A stretch of DNA of 64,000 nucleotides from Mycolicibacterium aurum (GCF_900637195.1 NZ_LR134356.1:682001-746000), one strand, 5' to 3'. Counted from the first letter of the stretch, positions 7,812 through 16,440 are shown. The notes: generated by a model not told the origin, from the sequence alone. A program made the numbers and translations.

Positions 7812-8666
7812 GTGAGCATTGAACGAGTAGGTGTTGTCGGTGGCGGGCAGATGGGCGGCGGGATCGCCGAGGTGTGCGCGAAAGCGGGCGCCGAGGTCCT
7901 CGTGTTCGAGCCGACCGACGAGCTGGCCGCCGCGAGCAAGAAGCGCATCACCGCCTCACTCGAGCGCGCCAAGTCGAAAGGCAAGCTCGCCGCCGACGAC
8001 TTCGAGATCACGCTCGCGAGGCTGGCGTTCACCACCAATCTCGCGGACTTCGCCGACCGGCAGCTCGTGATCGAGGCGATCGTGGAGAACGAGGCGGTCA
8101 AGGCCAAGGTCTTCGCGGAGCTCGACGCCGTCGTCACCGACCCCGACGCGGTACTCGCGTCCAACACGTCGAGCATCCCGATCATGAAAATCGCTGCGGC
8201 GACGAAGAATCCGAGCCGCGTGCTCGGGCTGCACTTCTTCAACCCGGTGCCGGTGCTGCCGCTGGTGGAGCTGATCAACACGCTGGTGACCTCCGACGAG
8301 TCCATCGCGCGGGTGGAGCAGTTCGCCGGCGAGACGCTGGGCAAGAAGGTGGTGCGCTGCGGTGACCGCTCCGGCTTCGTCGTCAACGCGCTGCTGGTGC
8401 CCTATCTACTGTCGGCGATCCGGATGGCCGAGGCCGGCGTGGCCACCGTCGAGGACATCGACACCGCGGTCGTCGCGGGGCTGTCGCATCCGATGGGGCC
8501 GCTGCGGTTGTCCGACCTCATCGGGCTGGACACCATGAAGCTGATCGCCGACTCCATGTACGACGAGTACAAGGACGCCCACTACGCGCCGCCTCCGCTG
8601 CTGCAGCGCATGGTCGAGGCGGGCCAGCTGGGCAAGAAGTCGGGCAGGGGCTTCTACACGTACTGA
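7812..8666 (+). CDS. fadB2: 3-hydroxybutyryl-CoA dehydrogenase
   Basis: A 284-residue NAD(P)-dependent 3-hydroxyacyl-CoA dehydrogenase interconverting 3-hydroxybutyryl-CoA and acetoacetyl-CoA. The Rossmann motif GVVGGGQMGGGIAEVCA is at the N-terminus, ASNTSSIPI and LGLHFFNPVPVLPLVEL give the catalytic His/Asn region, and the C-terminal helical domain ends KKSGRGFYTY. GTG start at 7812 follows AAGGAG. It sits next to aceA as in M. tuberculosis (Rv0467-Rv0468). The last 13 bp overlap the convergent DUF559 gene. Confidence 0.94.
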   Translation: MSIERVGVVGGGQMGGGIAEVCAKAGAEVLVFEPTDELAAASKKRITASLERAKSKGKLAADDFEITLARLAFTTNLADFADRQLVIEAIVENEAVKAKVFAELDAVVTDPDAVLASNTSSIPIMKIAAATKNPSRVLGLHFFNPVPVLPLVELINTLVTSDESIARVEQFAGETLGKKVVRCGDRSGFVVNALLVPYLLSAIRMAEAGVATVEDIDTAVVAGLSHPMGPLRLSDLIGLDTMKLIADSMYDEYKDAHYAPPPLLQRMVEAGQLGKKSGRGFYTY

Positions 8667-9589
8667 AGTGCCGAGGTGGGGCGGTCCCGCCGAGTGTGCA
8701 GTTGTTGAACACAACTCGCGAGTGAGGCGTGCGAGATCTGCACGCTCGGTGTCATCTTCAGTGCCTTCGCAGCGCGGTTGATCACCGTCTGAGGTTGGTT
8801 ACGCAGCTGCGTCCAGCTCACGCGGATGATCGTCCATCCCAGCGAAGCGAGGAACTCGAGCCGCTCGATGTCATGAGCTCGCTGCACGGGATCCGTCCAG
8901 TGCTGCTGACCGTCGTACTCCACAGCCACCAACGGGTCGCGCCAGCCCATATCGAGGCGGTAGACACAGCCTGATTCTCGGACAGGTATCTGCGTTTCGG
9001 GTCTCGGCAGGCCCGCCGCCATGATCATGAGCCGGGTTGTCGTCTCGGGCGGCGACTCGGCGCCGGCGTCGGCAACACTGAGGGCAGTGACGGCGCGACG
9101 GACGCCACGAGCGCCGGGATTGCGTCGGGCGACCGCGAGGACATCGTCCACGGAGCATCCTGTCGCATTGAGGAGCGCGTCGATCTGAATGACGGCGTCG
9201 ACGAGACTCATGCGCCGACCGAGATCAAAGGCAGTTCGCGCCGGAGTTGTGACGGAGAGCGCCCCGAGGCGCCTGATGTCGCCATCGCTGACCGAATCAC
9301 TGTGCACCTGAATACCTTCCGGGGCACGACGATGTGCACGAATCAGCTCTGCAGGAGCCGACGGGTCGACGTAGCGACTGCCCTGGACGGCCGCGGCGCT
9401 CAGCCCGGCAAGGGTGGCCGACCTCCCCGACCAGAGCCAAGCCGCGACGGCCCTGTCCTTCGCGGTCAGCTTCTCCCCGGTGCGGACGTACACATTGCGG
9501 AATAGCCTCGAGTAGTCACGTGCGAGCTCGCGTCGGGTCACGGCGCCGGACGCCAAAGCCTCGGTGGCCACCACGATTCTCTGTCGCAT
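8654..9589 (-). CDS. DUF559 (VSR-like nuclease fold) protein with AbiEi-like N-terminal region
   Basis: About 311 residues. The N-terminal part (ALASGAVTRRELARDYSRLFRNVYVRTG) resembles the winged-helix half of AbiEi-type antitoxins. The C-terminal part (YRLDMGWRDPLVAVEYDGQQHW ... RLEFLASLGWTIIRVSW) is a DUF559 domain, related to very-short-patch-repair and other PD-(D/E)XK-like nucleases: D..W....VAVEYDG-HW is the likely active-site pattern. The frame is open to a GTG at 9646, but ATG 9589 is the more conventional start. It has short repeats at both ends and sits where M. tuberculosis has umaA/pcaA, suggesting insertion. The function is not established. Confidence 0.72.
   Translation of the reverse strand: MRQRIVVATEALASGAVTRRELARDYSRLFRNVYVRTGEKLTAKDRAVAAWLWSGRSATLAGLSAAAVQGSRYVDPSAPAELIRAHRRAPEGIQVHSDSVSDGDIRRLGALSVTTPARTAFDLGRRMSLVDAVIQIDALLNATGCSVDDVLAVARRNPGARGVRRAVTALSVADAGAESPPETTTRLMIMAAGLPRPETQIPVRESGCVYRLDMGWRDPLVAVEYDGQQHWTDPVQRAHDIERLEFLASLGWTIIRVSWTQLRNQPQTVINRAAKALKMTPSVQISHASLASCVQQLHTRRDRPTSALQYV
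8690..8749. repeat. inverted repeat at the 3' end of the DUF559 gene
   Basis: CCGAGTGTGCAG (8690-8701) and CTGCACGCTCGG (8738-8749) form a 12-bp inverted repeat with one mismatch. The left arm continues GTTGTTGAACAC, giving GTGCAGTTGTTGAACAC at 8696-8712. The same words recur beyond the other end of the gene. The element lies inside the coding C-terminus of the DUF559 gene. Confidence 0.6.
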
Positions 9590-9629
9590 AGCGGAATCGT
9601 CGTCCGGGCGCCCGACAGTTACGTCGAAC

Positions 9630-9646
9630 GTGCAGAAGTTATACAC
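9630..9646. repeat. degenerate direct copy of the repeat at the 5' side of the DUF559 gene
   Basis: GTGCAGAAGTTATACAC matches GTGCAGTTGTTGAACAC at 8696-8712 in 13 of 17 positions and in the same orientation. The two copies therefore bracket the DUF559 gene as imperfect direct repeats. Confidence 0.45.
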
Positions 9647-9658
9647 AAAGCCCAGGTA

Positions 9659-9681
9659 GAGCGTGCAACAACTGCACGCTC
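9659..9681 (-). terminator. palindromic hairpin downstream of the PPK2 gene, related to the DUF559 flanking repeat
   Basis: GAGCGTGCA-ACAAC-TGCACGCTC is a perfect 9-bp stem with a 5-base loop, 17 bp past the PPK2 stop codon, so it can act as that gene's terminator. Read on the minus strand it is CCGAGCGTGCAGTTGTTGCAC, nearly the sequence found at 8690-8710 at the far end of the DUF559 gene. It is therefore also part of a repeat family. Confidence 0.6.
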
Positions 9682-9697
9682 GGCGCTCGCGCGCCCG

Positions 9698-10564
9698 CTA
9701 CGCCGACGCCAGCCGCTTCTTCTCGGCTTCGACGTCGAAATCTGCTGGCGGCCAGGACATGTTGAGCTGCTTGAGCGCCTCGATCAGCAACTCGGTGATG
9801 GCCAGCCTGCTGTACCACTTCTTGTTGCACGGCACGATGTGCCACGGCGCGTAGTCCGTCGACGTGCGGTCCAGCATCGCCTGGTACGCCTGCTCATACA
9901 GCGGCCATTTCAGCCGTTCGTCGATGTCGGCCGGGTTGTACTTCCAGTATTTGTCGGGCCGCTCGAGGCGTTGGGCCAGCCGCCTCTTCTGCTCCTCGAG
10001 CGAGACGAACATCGCGACCTTCACCAATGTCGTTCCGCTGTCGGTGAGTTCACGTTCGAATGCGTTGATCTCGTCGTAGCGCGGCTCCCACACCTCCTGC
10101 GGGACGAGGTTGTGCACACGCACGATCAGCACGTCCTCGTAGTGAGACCGGTCGAAGACGCCGATATGGCCTGCCGTGGGCAGCGCCTTACGGATCCGCC
10201 ACAGGTAGTGGTGCGACAGCTCCTCCTCGGTCGGCCTGCAGAAGCTGCGGTACTGAATGCCCTGCGGATTGCCGCCGCCGACAACGTGTTTGACGATTCC
10301 ACCCTTGCCCGCGGTGTCCATGCCCTGCAACACGAGCAGCACCGAACGGGTGTCGCCGGCGCGACTGTTGGCGTAGAGCATCTCCTGCAGTTCGGCGAAA
10401 CGCACATTGCGTTCCTCCTGCAGCGTGGGCGCGTCGGCCTTCTTGCCGCGAAATCCGGGGGTGGCGTCGGCGTCGATGTCATGGATCGTGTCGCCGGGAC
10501 GGAACATCAACTCCACGTGCGGTTCGTGCGTCCACAGCGAAGGCAGATCTGAGAGCTCGCTCAT
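9698..10564 (-). CDS. PPK2-family polyphosphate:nucleotide phosphotransferase
   Basis: A 288-residue kinase that moves phosphate between polyphosphate and nucleotides. The Walker A motif GMDTAGKGG, the PPK2 lid and Walker B segment GVFDRSHYEDVLIVRVHN, and the C-terminal WYSRLAI region are typical of the TIGR03709-type group, separate from the class of M. tuberculosis Ppk2. The start at 10564 (MSELSDLPSLWTHEP) lies 4 bp after the stop of the TetR gene on the same strand, so the two form an operon. Nucleotide preference cannot be read here. Confidence 0.9.
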   Translation of the reverse strand: MSELSDLPSLWTHEPHVELMFRPGDTIHDIDADATPGFRGKKADAPTLQEERNVRFAELQEMLYANSRAGDTRSVLLVLQGMDTAGKGGIVKHVVGGGNPQGIQYRSFCRPTEEELSHHYLWRIRKALPTAGHIGVFDRSHYEDVLIVRVHNLVPQEVWEPRYDEINAFERELTDSGTTLVKVAMFVSLEEQKRRLAQRLERPDKYWKYNPADIDERLKWPLYEQAYQAMLDRTSTDYAPWHIVPCNKKWYSRLAITELLIEALKQLNMSWPPADFDVEAEKKRLASA

Positions 10565-10568
10565 GCCC

Positions 10569-11273
10569 CTAGTCAAGCAGTCGAGGCGGCAGAACCGGGG
10601 AGGGATGGGGCATCTCGCGGAACTTCTCCAGCGAGCCGCCCACCTCGACGATCCCGCACAGCGCACTCCACGACAGCATGGTCAGGTAGTCGATCAGCTC
10701 GTCGGCGCTCATCCGCGGATTCGACATCCACGAGTGCGTGGCGAGCTGCACCCCGCCGACGATCTGGAACGCCCAGGGGCCGATGCCCTTGGTGTCCATC
10801 CCGACCTCGACCATCCGGCGCCGGAACATCACCGCCAGCATGCGCGCGATGATCTGTTCGGAGTCGGCGACGGCCTTGCTCTTGCTGGCCGAGTTGTTGG
10901 CCATCACGAACCGGTACGGCTCAGGTTCGTTGGCGACGGTGTCGACGTAGACGCGGATGATCTCGCGGGTCAGGTCGTAGCCGTCGAGGTTCGACGACAG
11001 CGCGGCCGCCATGTTGGGGATCAGCGTGACCTGTGCGAATCGCATCATCACCGCGGTGGTGAGGTCGTTCTTGTCGACGAAGTAGCGGTACAGGACGGTC
11101 TTCGAGACGCCGATCTCGGCGGCGATCTCGTCCATGCTGACGTTGCTGCCGAGGCGGCGAATGGCCTCAAGCGTGCCGTCGACCAGCTCGTTTCGGCGTT
11201 CGACCTTGTGTTTGTGCCAGCGTCGTTTGCGCCCATCAGTCTTGACCGCCACCGGCGGAGAATGTTGTGCCAC
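10569..11273 (-). CDS. TetR family transcriptional regulator (Rv0472c-like)
   Basis: About 234 residues. A basic N-terminus (GRKRRWHKHKVERRNELVDGTLEAI) leads into the HTH (NVSMDEIAAEIGVSKTVLYRYFVDKNDL), then an all-helical ligand domain. GTG 11273 (VAQHSPPVAVKTDG) is the preferred start; the frame is open further upstream but without protein-like sequence. It is divergent from the DUF445 gene and upstream of PPK2 in the same direction. In M. tuberculosis the corresponding gene also sits beside the DUF445 gene. Confidence 0.85.
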   Translation of the reverse strand: MAQHSPPVAVKTDGRKRRWHKHKVERRNELVDGTLEAIRRLGSNVSMDEIAAEIGVSKTVLYRYFVDKNDLTTAVMMRFAQVTLIPNMAAALSSNLDGYDLTREIIRVYVDTVANEPEPYRFVMANNSASKSKAVADSEQIIARMLAVMFRRRMVEVGMDTKGIGPWAFQIVGGVQLATHSWMSNPRMSADELIDYLTMLSWSALCGIVEVGGSLEKFREMPHPSPVLPPRLLD

Positions 11274-11399
11274 GTTCGCGGAGATCCGTTCCCTCAGTCC
11301 CTGACGATAATACGGTGGCCGGCGCCGCCCGGGCTGGTCGGACGACGCCGCCGGACGTGGCGACGACGAGCAGTACCGCGGGTAGCGGATGATGGACGG

Positions 11400-12725
11400 G
11401 TGGCACACCGAACTGATGTGACCGGAGCCCCGCCCAGGGAGCGCCGGAGTTTCGCCGAGGCGCTGGCCGGCGTCGACTCCGCGGCCGACGCCGAGCGGCG
11501 GCGCGGGCTGCGACGGATGAAGGCCGTGGCACTGGGCTTCCTGCTCGGCGCCACGGTGATCTTCCTGGTCTGCACGTGGGCGCAGTCCCACGGTGCCGAT
11601 CCGTGGGTCGGGTACGTCCGCGCGGCGGCCGAGGCGGGCATGGTGGGCGCGCTGGCCGACTGGTTCGCGGTGACGGCGCTGTTCAAGCACCCGTTGGGCA
11701 TCCCGATCCCGCACACGGCGATCATCAAGCGCAAGAAGGATCAGCTCGGCGAGGGGCTCAGCAGCTTCGTCAGGGAGAACTTCCTGTCCGCGGAGAACGT
11801 CGAGACGAAGCTGCGCGACGCCGACGTCGCGAGCCGTACCGGAAAGTGGCTGGCCGAGCCGGTCAACGCCGAGCGGGTGTCCGCCGAGGCGCTGACGGTG
11901 CTGCGGGTGTTCGTGGAGATGCTGCGCGACGAGGATGTCCAGCAGGTGCTGGACCGGATGATCGTCAAGCGCATCGCCGAACCGCAGTGGGGCCCGCCGA
12001 TCGGCCGCGTGCTGGCGTCACTGCTGGAGGAGGGCCGCCAGGAGGCGCTGATCCAACTGCTGGCCGACCGGGCTTTCCAGTGGTCGCTGAACGCGGGCGA
12101 GGTGATCGAGAGGGTCATCGAACGCGATTCTCCGACGTGGTCGCCACGCTGGGTGGACGGCCTCATCGGCGATCGGATCCACCGCGAGCTGATGGACTTC
12201 ACCGACAAGGTCCGCCGCGATCCCAACCATGAATTGCGCCGTTCGGCGACCAAGTTCCTGTTCGAGTTCGCCTCCGACCTGCAGAACGACGAAGCGACGA
12301 TCCTCAAGGCCGAGAACGTCAAGCAACAGGTGATGGCCCGCGACGAGGTCACCAAGGCGGCGGAGACGGCGTGGAACGCCGCCAAGCGCATCCTGCTGGA
12401 GTCGGTCGACGATCCGGATTCGACCCTGCGCGCGCGCATCACCGACTCGGTGGTCCACATCGGGGAGTCGCTGCGCGACGATGCCGATCTGCGGCAGAAG
12501 GTCGACGGCTGGATCATCCGCGCCGCCCAGCATGTCGTATCTCACTATGGGGCGGAGATCACAACGATCATCACCGACACGATCGAGCGGTGGGACGCCG
12601 AAGAGGCGAGCCGGAAGATCGAATTGCATGTGGGGCGTGACCTGCAATTCATCCGGATCAACGGCACCGTCGTCGGCTCGCTGGCCGGCCTGATCATCTA
12701 CACGGTGGCCCAGCTACTGTTCTGA
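11400..12725 (+). CDS. DUF445 family membrane protein (Rv0473-like)
   Basis: A 441-residue protein with one N-terminal membrane segment (AVALGFLLGATVIFLVCTWAQ), the family block AAEAGMVGALADWFAVTALFKHPLGIPIPHTAIIKRKKDQLGEGL, a long charged helical region, and a C-terminal membrane segment (VVGSLAGLIIYTVAQLLF). The family is widespread and its function unknown. GTG 11400 (VAHRTDVTGAPPRERR) is the best start in frame. The gene is divergent from the TetR gene, with 126 bp between. Confidence 0.82.
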   Translation: MAHRTDVTGAPPRERRSFAEALAGVDSAADAERRRGLRRMKAVALGFLLGATVIFLVCTWAQSHGADPWVGYVRAAAEAGMVGALADWFAVTALFKHPLGIPIPHTAIIKRKKDQLGEGLSSFVRENFLSAENVETKLRDADVASRTGKWLAEPVNAERVSAEALTVLRVFVEMLRDEDVQQVLDRMIVKRIAEPQWGPPIGRVLASLLEEGRQEALIQLLADRAFQWSLNAGEVIERVIERDSPTWSPRWVDGLIGDRIHRELMDFTDKVRRDPNHELRRSATKFLFEFASDLQNDEATILKAENVKQQVMARDEVTKAAETAWNAAKRILLESVDDPDSTLRARITDSVVHIGESLRDDADLRQKVDGWIIRAAQHVVSHYGAEITTIITDTIERWDAEEASRKIELHVGRDLQFIRINGTVVGSLAGLIIYTVAQLLF

Positions 12726-12731
12726 CCTGCG

Positions 12732-12760
12732 CTAACTAGTGCTTGCAAAAGTTAGCACTC
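12732..12760. promoter_or_regulatory. overlapping inverted repeats in the promoter of the XRE gene-hbhA operon
   Basis: CTAACT (12732-12737) pairs with AGTTAG (12750-12755), and AGTGCT (12738-12743) pairs with AGCACT (12754-12759). The right side, TTAGCACTC, also looks like half of a CIRCE element but the other half is not in register. The position 60-90 bp before the XRE start suits an operator, possibly for the encoded regulator itself. Confidence 0.45.
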
Positions 12761-12819
12761 CGTCGTACGGTGGGTTTTGTCGAAAACAGACGGATACCCA
12801 CCGCACCGAGGGAGCAGTC

Positions 12820-13362
12820 ATGCCACCGCCGCAGCAGGATGAGAATCTTGCCGCTGTCGTGTCCAGCGCTGCACAGGACATCGGCTCCTTCATCCGCTCC
12901 CAGCGCGAGCTGGCGCAGGTGTCGGTGCGGCAGCTGGCGGAGAAGGCGGGGGTGTCCAACCCGTACCTCAGCCAGATCGAGCGAGGACTGCGGAAGCCCT
13001 CCGCAGATGTGCTGAGCCAGATCGCGAAAGCGCTGCGGGTGTCTGCCGAGGTGCTCTACATCCGGGCGGGAATTCTCGAACCCGGCGACACCAACGAGGT
13101 TCGCGACGCGATCGTCACCGACATCGCGATCAACGAGCGGCAGAAGCAGGTGCTGCTCGACATCTACACATCGTTCTGTCAGCAGAACGAAGCCGCCCTG
13201 GCTGACGCGGACTCATCGCAGGAGTCATCCGGCGACAGCATCAGCGACGTAGACGAGGAGCCCACTACTGAACAACCCGAGCAGAGCCCTCTAGAGCTCC
13301 TCCAGGCACCGCAACCAACCCGAGAACTCAATCCTGACAAGGAAGGTAACAATCATGGCTGA
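12820..13362 (+). CDS. XRE family regulator (Rv0474-like)
   Basis: About 180 residues: an N-terminal helix-turn-helix ([35 protein letters not shown], residues about 45-80) and a low-complexity acidic C-terminus rich in Ser, Asp and Glu. The M. tuberculosis relative Rv0474 has been described as a copper-responsive regulator. ATG 12820 follows GGGAG. The stop codon overlaps the start of hbhA by 8 bp, so the two genes are co-transcribed. Confidence 0.85.
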   Translation: MPPPQQDENLAAVVSSAAQDIGSFIRSQRELAQVSVRQLAEKAGVSNPYLSQIERGLRKPSADVLSQIAKALRVSAEVLYIRAGILEPGDTNEVRDAIVTDIAINERQKQVLLDIYTSFCQQNEAALADADSSQESSGDSISDVDEEPTTEQPEQSPLELLQAPQPTRELNPDKEGNNHG

Positions 13363-13999
13363 CACCAAGAACCAGCTCGACGTCGACGACCTCAAGGCCC
13401 CGCTGCTCGCTGCGGTCGGTGCTGCCGACCTGGCACTGGAGCGCGTCAACGAGATCGTGGCGACGCTCCGTGAGCGTGCCGGCGACGCCCGCTCCGATGC
13501 CGAGAGCCGGGTCGAGGAGAGCCGCGCCCGTGTCGCGAAGCTGCAGGACGAGCTGCCGTCGCAGTTCGGCGATCTGCGCGGAAAGCTGACCTCCGACGAG
13601 CTGCGCAAGTTCGCCGAGGGCTACGCCGAGGCCGCACAGACCACCTACACCAAGCTGATCGAGCGTGGCGAGGCCGCCCTCGAGCGCCTGCGCAGCCAGC
13701 CGGCCCTCGAAGAGGCCGCCAGCCGGGTCGAGGAGTACACCGACCAGGCCGTCGAGCTGACCCAGGAAGCGCTGGGCAACGTGGCCTCGCAGACCCGCGC
13801 GGTCGGTGAGCGTGCCGCCAAGCTGGTGGGCGTCGAACTGCCCAAGAAGGCCGAGTCGGCGTCCGCGCCGGTGAAGAAGGCCGCCAAGAAGGCGCCGGCC
13901 AAGAAGGCCACCACGGCGACCCCGGCCACCGCCGCCAAGGCGCCGGCCAAGAAGGCTCCCGCCAAGAAGGCGCCGGCCAAGAAGGTCACCCAGAAGTAA
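13355..13999 (+). CDS. hbhA: heparin-binding hemagglutinin
   Basis: A 214-residue surface-associated adhesin that also affects lipid inclusions. A long coiled-coil region (about residues 1-155) is followed by a Lys/Ala/Pro-rich tail from residue about 165, with repeated KKAPAKK units that bind sulfated glycans in the pathogen protein. ATG 13355 follows AAGGAAGG and overlaps the preceding XRE gene. In this saprophyte-like genome the role is more likely in envelope or lipid biology than in host adhesion. Confidence 0.95.
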   Translation: MADTKNQLDVDDLKAPLLAAVGAADLALERVNEIVATLRERAGDARSDAESRVEESRARVAKLQDELPSQFGDLRGKLTSDELRKFAEGYAEAAQTTYTKLIERGEAALERLRSQPALEEAASRVEEYTDQAVELTQEALGNVASQTRAVGERAAKLVGVELPKKAESASAPVKKAAKKAPAKKATTATPATAAKAPAKKAPAKKAPAKKVTQK

Positions 14000-14007
14000 G
14001 CGACGCG

Positions 14008-14023
14008 GCACCACATGCGGTGC
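14008..14023 (+). terminator. weak hairpin after hbhA
   Basis: GCACC-ACATGC-GGTGC forms a 5-bp stem 8 bases after the hbhA stop codon. It has no U-tract, so terminator function is only a possibility. Confidence 0.3.
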
Positions 14024-14063
14024 GAAGTCGAAATGGGGACGTAACCCGCCTAGTCTGAAGAGC

Positions 14064-14345
14064 GTGGAGCTCCAGGGCCTTGTGGGTTACGTCCTCTTCG
14101 CGTTGCAGGTCGCTGTTCTGGTAGCGGCGGTCTACGCGTTCGTGCACGCTGCGATGCAGCGCAAGGACGCGTTCCCCGCGGCCGACAAGTTGACCAAGCC
14201 GGTATGGCTGGTGATCCTCGGCGTCGGCGTGTTGCTGGCGCTCGTGCTCGGCATCACCGGTGTCGCCATCGCCGCGGTGGCCTCCGGCGTCTACCTGGTC
14301 GACGTGCGGCCCAAACTCCTGGAGATCCAGGGAAAGTCACGGTGA
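14064..14345 (+). CDS. DUF2516 family small membrane protein (Rv0476-like)
   Basis: 93 residues with two membrane segments ([22 protein letters not shown] and [33 protein letters not shown]) and a short cytosolic tail. It starts at GTG 14064. Its TGA stop shares bases with the ATG of the next gene, indicating translational coupling. The function is unknown. Confidence 0.8.
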   Translation: MELQGLVGYVLFALQVAVLVAAVYAFVHAAMQRKDAFPAADKLTKPVWLVILGVGVLLALVLGITGVAIAAVASGVYLVDVRPKLLEIQGKSR

Positions 14346-14761
14346 TGCGCTCGGTCGTGGCCGTCCTCGCCGCGGCGACGGGCGTGCTGCCGGTGGCCCT
14401 GGCTCCGACTTCCTCGGCCACCCCGGCGCCCACCCCCGCGCCGTATGTCGACCACGTCGTGTGGGCCAAATGGGGTGACCTGTCCAGCCTGCGCGTGTAT
14501 CCCACCGCGTCGGCGCGACGCGCATCGGGTCACGCGGGCACCGAACCGCTGGCCGCCGAGGCGTGGAACGAGATTCTGGCGCTCGCGCCGGACGCCGCCA
14601 TCCCGGGCATGCAGGAACAGTTCATGTGCCACTGGAACTTCGCCGAGTTCGTCGAGCCCGGCAAGGTGAGCTGGAACCTGGAGCCGTGGCGTCCCGAGGT
14701 CAGCTACGAAAAGATGGTGGCCACCCGGTGCAACCCGGGCGGCACCGAAGAGCCCTTCTGA
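14345..14761 (+). CDS. secreted DUF2599 family protein (Rv0477-like)
   Basis: 138 residues with an N-terminal signal peptide ([25 protein letters not shown], likely cleavage near residue 26). The mature part contains YVDHVVWAKWGDLSSLRVYPT and QFMCHWNFAEF with two cysteines (QFMCHW and ATRCNP) that could form a disulfide. ATG 14345 overlaps the previous stop. It is an exported protein of unknown function, co-transcribed with the DUF2516 gene. It converges on the next gene with only 6 bp between. Confidence 0.8.
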   Translation: MRSVVAVLAAATGVLPVALAPTSSATPAPTPAPYVDHVVWAKWGDLSSLRVYPTASARRASGHAGTEPLAAEAWNEILALAPDAAIPGMQEQFMCHWNFAEFVEPGKVSWNLEPWRPEVSYEKMVATRCNPGGTEEPF

Positions 14762-14767
14762 GGCCCT

Positions 14768-15625
14768 TTACAGCCCGCTGAAGCAGGGATCGTCGGCCTG
14801 CTTCGGAATCGACGCGTTGCGTGTCGAGAATTGGCTCACCACACCGGAATCGGTGACGCCGACGGAATCCGCGCGGATGTCCATCGGGTAATCCTCGGTG
14901 AGTTTCGAGGTGAAGGCGTCCAGGGCGGGCTGCACCGCTTCGCGGGGCAGCGTGAAGCCCAGCCCGGTGACCTGCTGCACCTGCAGCGCGATGCCGCCGT
15001 CGACCACCGTGGGCTTGGCGGTGATGCTGCCGAGTGCGCCCTCGAGCTCGATGGTGCCGTCGCCCGGGTTGGTGGTCACACCCGTGACGAAGCTGCCGAC
15101 CAGCGGGATGGCGCCCTGAATCGTCTGCTTGATGCCGTCGGCGCTCCAGTCGATGTGGGCGACCAGTGAGCCGATCGAGCCGCTGGAGTTGGCGGAGTCC
15201 TCCAGGCGGACGTCGCTGATGTCGAGGTTGACCTTCATCCCCTTGGCGTCCCGGATCTGGTTCCCCGCGGTCTCGATCTGGATGTTGGTGTAGTGCCCCG
15301 ACGCGTGCTGGAACAGGAACGGTGGCATGACACCGAACGACGCGGTCGCGTCGTCCTGGACGACGCACTCCACGGTTCCGGCGACGACGGTGTCGGCGCG
15401 GTTGCGCGCATACAGCTCGCCGCCGAGCAAGCATGCGAACACCAGCGCCAGGACGATCACCACGACCAGCACGATCGACACCGGATCGCTGAAGATCCTC
15501 TTCAGCTTCGCCGGGAACGAGGAATCCTCGGCAGTGGCGCCGGCGGGCGGGTGGCCGGGACCCTGCGGAAAGTGTGGCGGCGGTGGGCCGGGTTGTTGCG
15601 GCGGACGGGCCCAGGGATCAGTCAC
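14768..15625 (-). CDS. DUF2993 family membrane-anchored lipid-binding-like protein (Rv0479c-like)
   Basis: 285 residues: a Pro-rich cytosolic N-terminus (about 1-35), one membrane segment (VSIVLVVVIVLALVFACLLGGEL) and a periplasmic DUF2993 domain. The same domain family includes the mycobacterial mannan-maturation factor LmeA, which binds phospholipids, so an envelope lipid role is a reasonable inference. The start overlaps the nitrilase stop by ATGA, making a two-gene operon. M. tuberculosis has deoC next to this gene; here it is absent. Confidence 0.78.
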   Translation of the reverse strand: MTDPWARPPQQPGPPPPHFPQGPGHPPAGATAEDSSFPAKLKRIFSDPVSIVLVVVIVLALVFACLLGGELYARNRADTVVAGTVECVVQDDATASFGVMPPFLFQHASGHYTNIQIETAGNQIRDAKGMKVNLDISDVRLEDSANSSGSIGSLVAHIDWSADGIKQTIQGAIPLVGSFVTGVTTNPGDGTIELEGALGSITAKPTVVDGGIALQVQQVTGLGFTLPREAVQPALDAFTSKLTEDYPMDIRADSVGVTDSGVVSQFSTRNASIPKQADDPCFSGL

Positions 15626-16440
15626 GTCCGCGATTGTGCCCTACTGCCGTGAGCGAATCCTGAGCGGTTGTGCATGACCGCGACGGTCTCGCGCGCCCTG
15701 CGGGCCGCGTCCAGGTCGATGTCGCACACCAGCAGCTGCGGATCGTCGCCCGCCGAGCACAGCACCTCACCGAGCGCGGACGCGACCACACTGCCGCCCA
15801 CCCCGGTCGGTCCGAGTGCGGCGATCTCGTCGCCGGGGTAGGCCTGCCCGACCGCGGCGACCACGCTGGTGGTGTCGATCGCCCGCGCGCGCGCCAGCAG
15901 CGTCCACTGATCGAGCTTGCCCGGCCCGGTGCCCCACGACGCGTGTGCGGTGATCACCTCGGCACCCCGCTCCGCCAGCTCGATGTACAGCTCAGGGAAC
16001 CGGATGTCGTAACACAGGGTCAGCCCGACGGACACGCCGTCGACCGTGATGATCACAGGTTCACGGCCGGGTGCGACGGTCTTGGACTCGGTGAAACCGA
16101 ACGCGTCGTAGAGGTGGATCTTGTCGTAGCGGGCGTCCACCCCGGGTCCGGTGGCGATGAGCGTGTTGGTGACGCGGTGGTCGTCGTCGGAGGGCACGAA
16201 CATGCCCGCGACGACGACGATGCCCGCACGCGCGGCGATACCGCGCACCGCCGTCGCCCACGGGCCGTCGAACGGTTCGGCGACATCGTCGAGCGGAACC
16301 CCGAAGCGACACATGGTCGCCTCGGGGAACAGCACCAGCGACGCGCCCACCTCGGCGGCCTTGCGGGTGTACTCCTCGACGAGGCCGAGGTTTTCCGCGG
16401 GATCGGTGCCGCTGCGGATCTGAGCCAACGCGATGCGCAT
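15622..16440 (-). CDS. carbon-nitrogen hydrolase (nitrilase superfamily, Rv0480c-like)
   Basis: A 272-residue amidase-type hydrolase with the full catalytic set Glu40 (VLFPEAT), Lys107 (YDKIHLYDAFG) and Cys143 (LTLCYDIRFPEL). This places it with the Nit1/Nit2 and omega-amidase-like branch, which often repairs deaminated glutathione or hydrolyses small omega-amides. The substrate here is not known. It is the first gene of an operon with the DUF2993 membrane protein. Confidence 0.88.
   Translation of the reverse strand: MRIALAQIRSGTDPAENLGLVEEYTRKAAEVGASLVLFPEATMCRFGVPLDDVAEPFDGPWATAVRGIAARAGIVVVAGMFVPSDDDHRVTNTLIATGPGVDARYDKIHLYDAFGFTESKTVAPGREPVIITVDGVSVGLTLCYDIRFPELYIELAERGAEVITAHASWGTGPGKLDQWTLLARARAIDTTSVVAAVGQAYPGDEIAALGPTGVGGSVVASALGEVLCSAGDDPQLLVCDIDLDAARRARETVAVMHNRSGFAHGSRAQSRT

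Noticed and set aside
10407..11399. Long in-frame extension upstream of the DUF445 gene
   Set aside because: It crosses the PPK2 and TetR genes in antisense and has no family similarity until about 11400.
11274..11714. Upstream extension of the TetR gene reading into the DUF445 coding region
   Set aside because: Antisense to DUF445; the recognisable TetR sequence begins near GTG 11273.
13860..13990. Repeated AAGAAGGC(G/T)CC units as a DNA repeat or variable tract
   Set aside because: They encode the Lys-Ala-Pro repeats normal for the HbhA tail.
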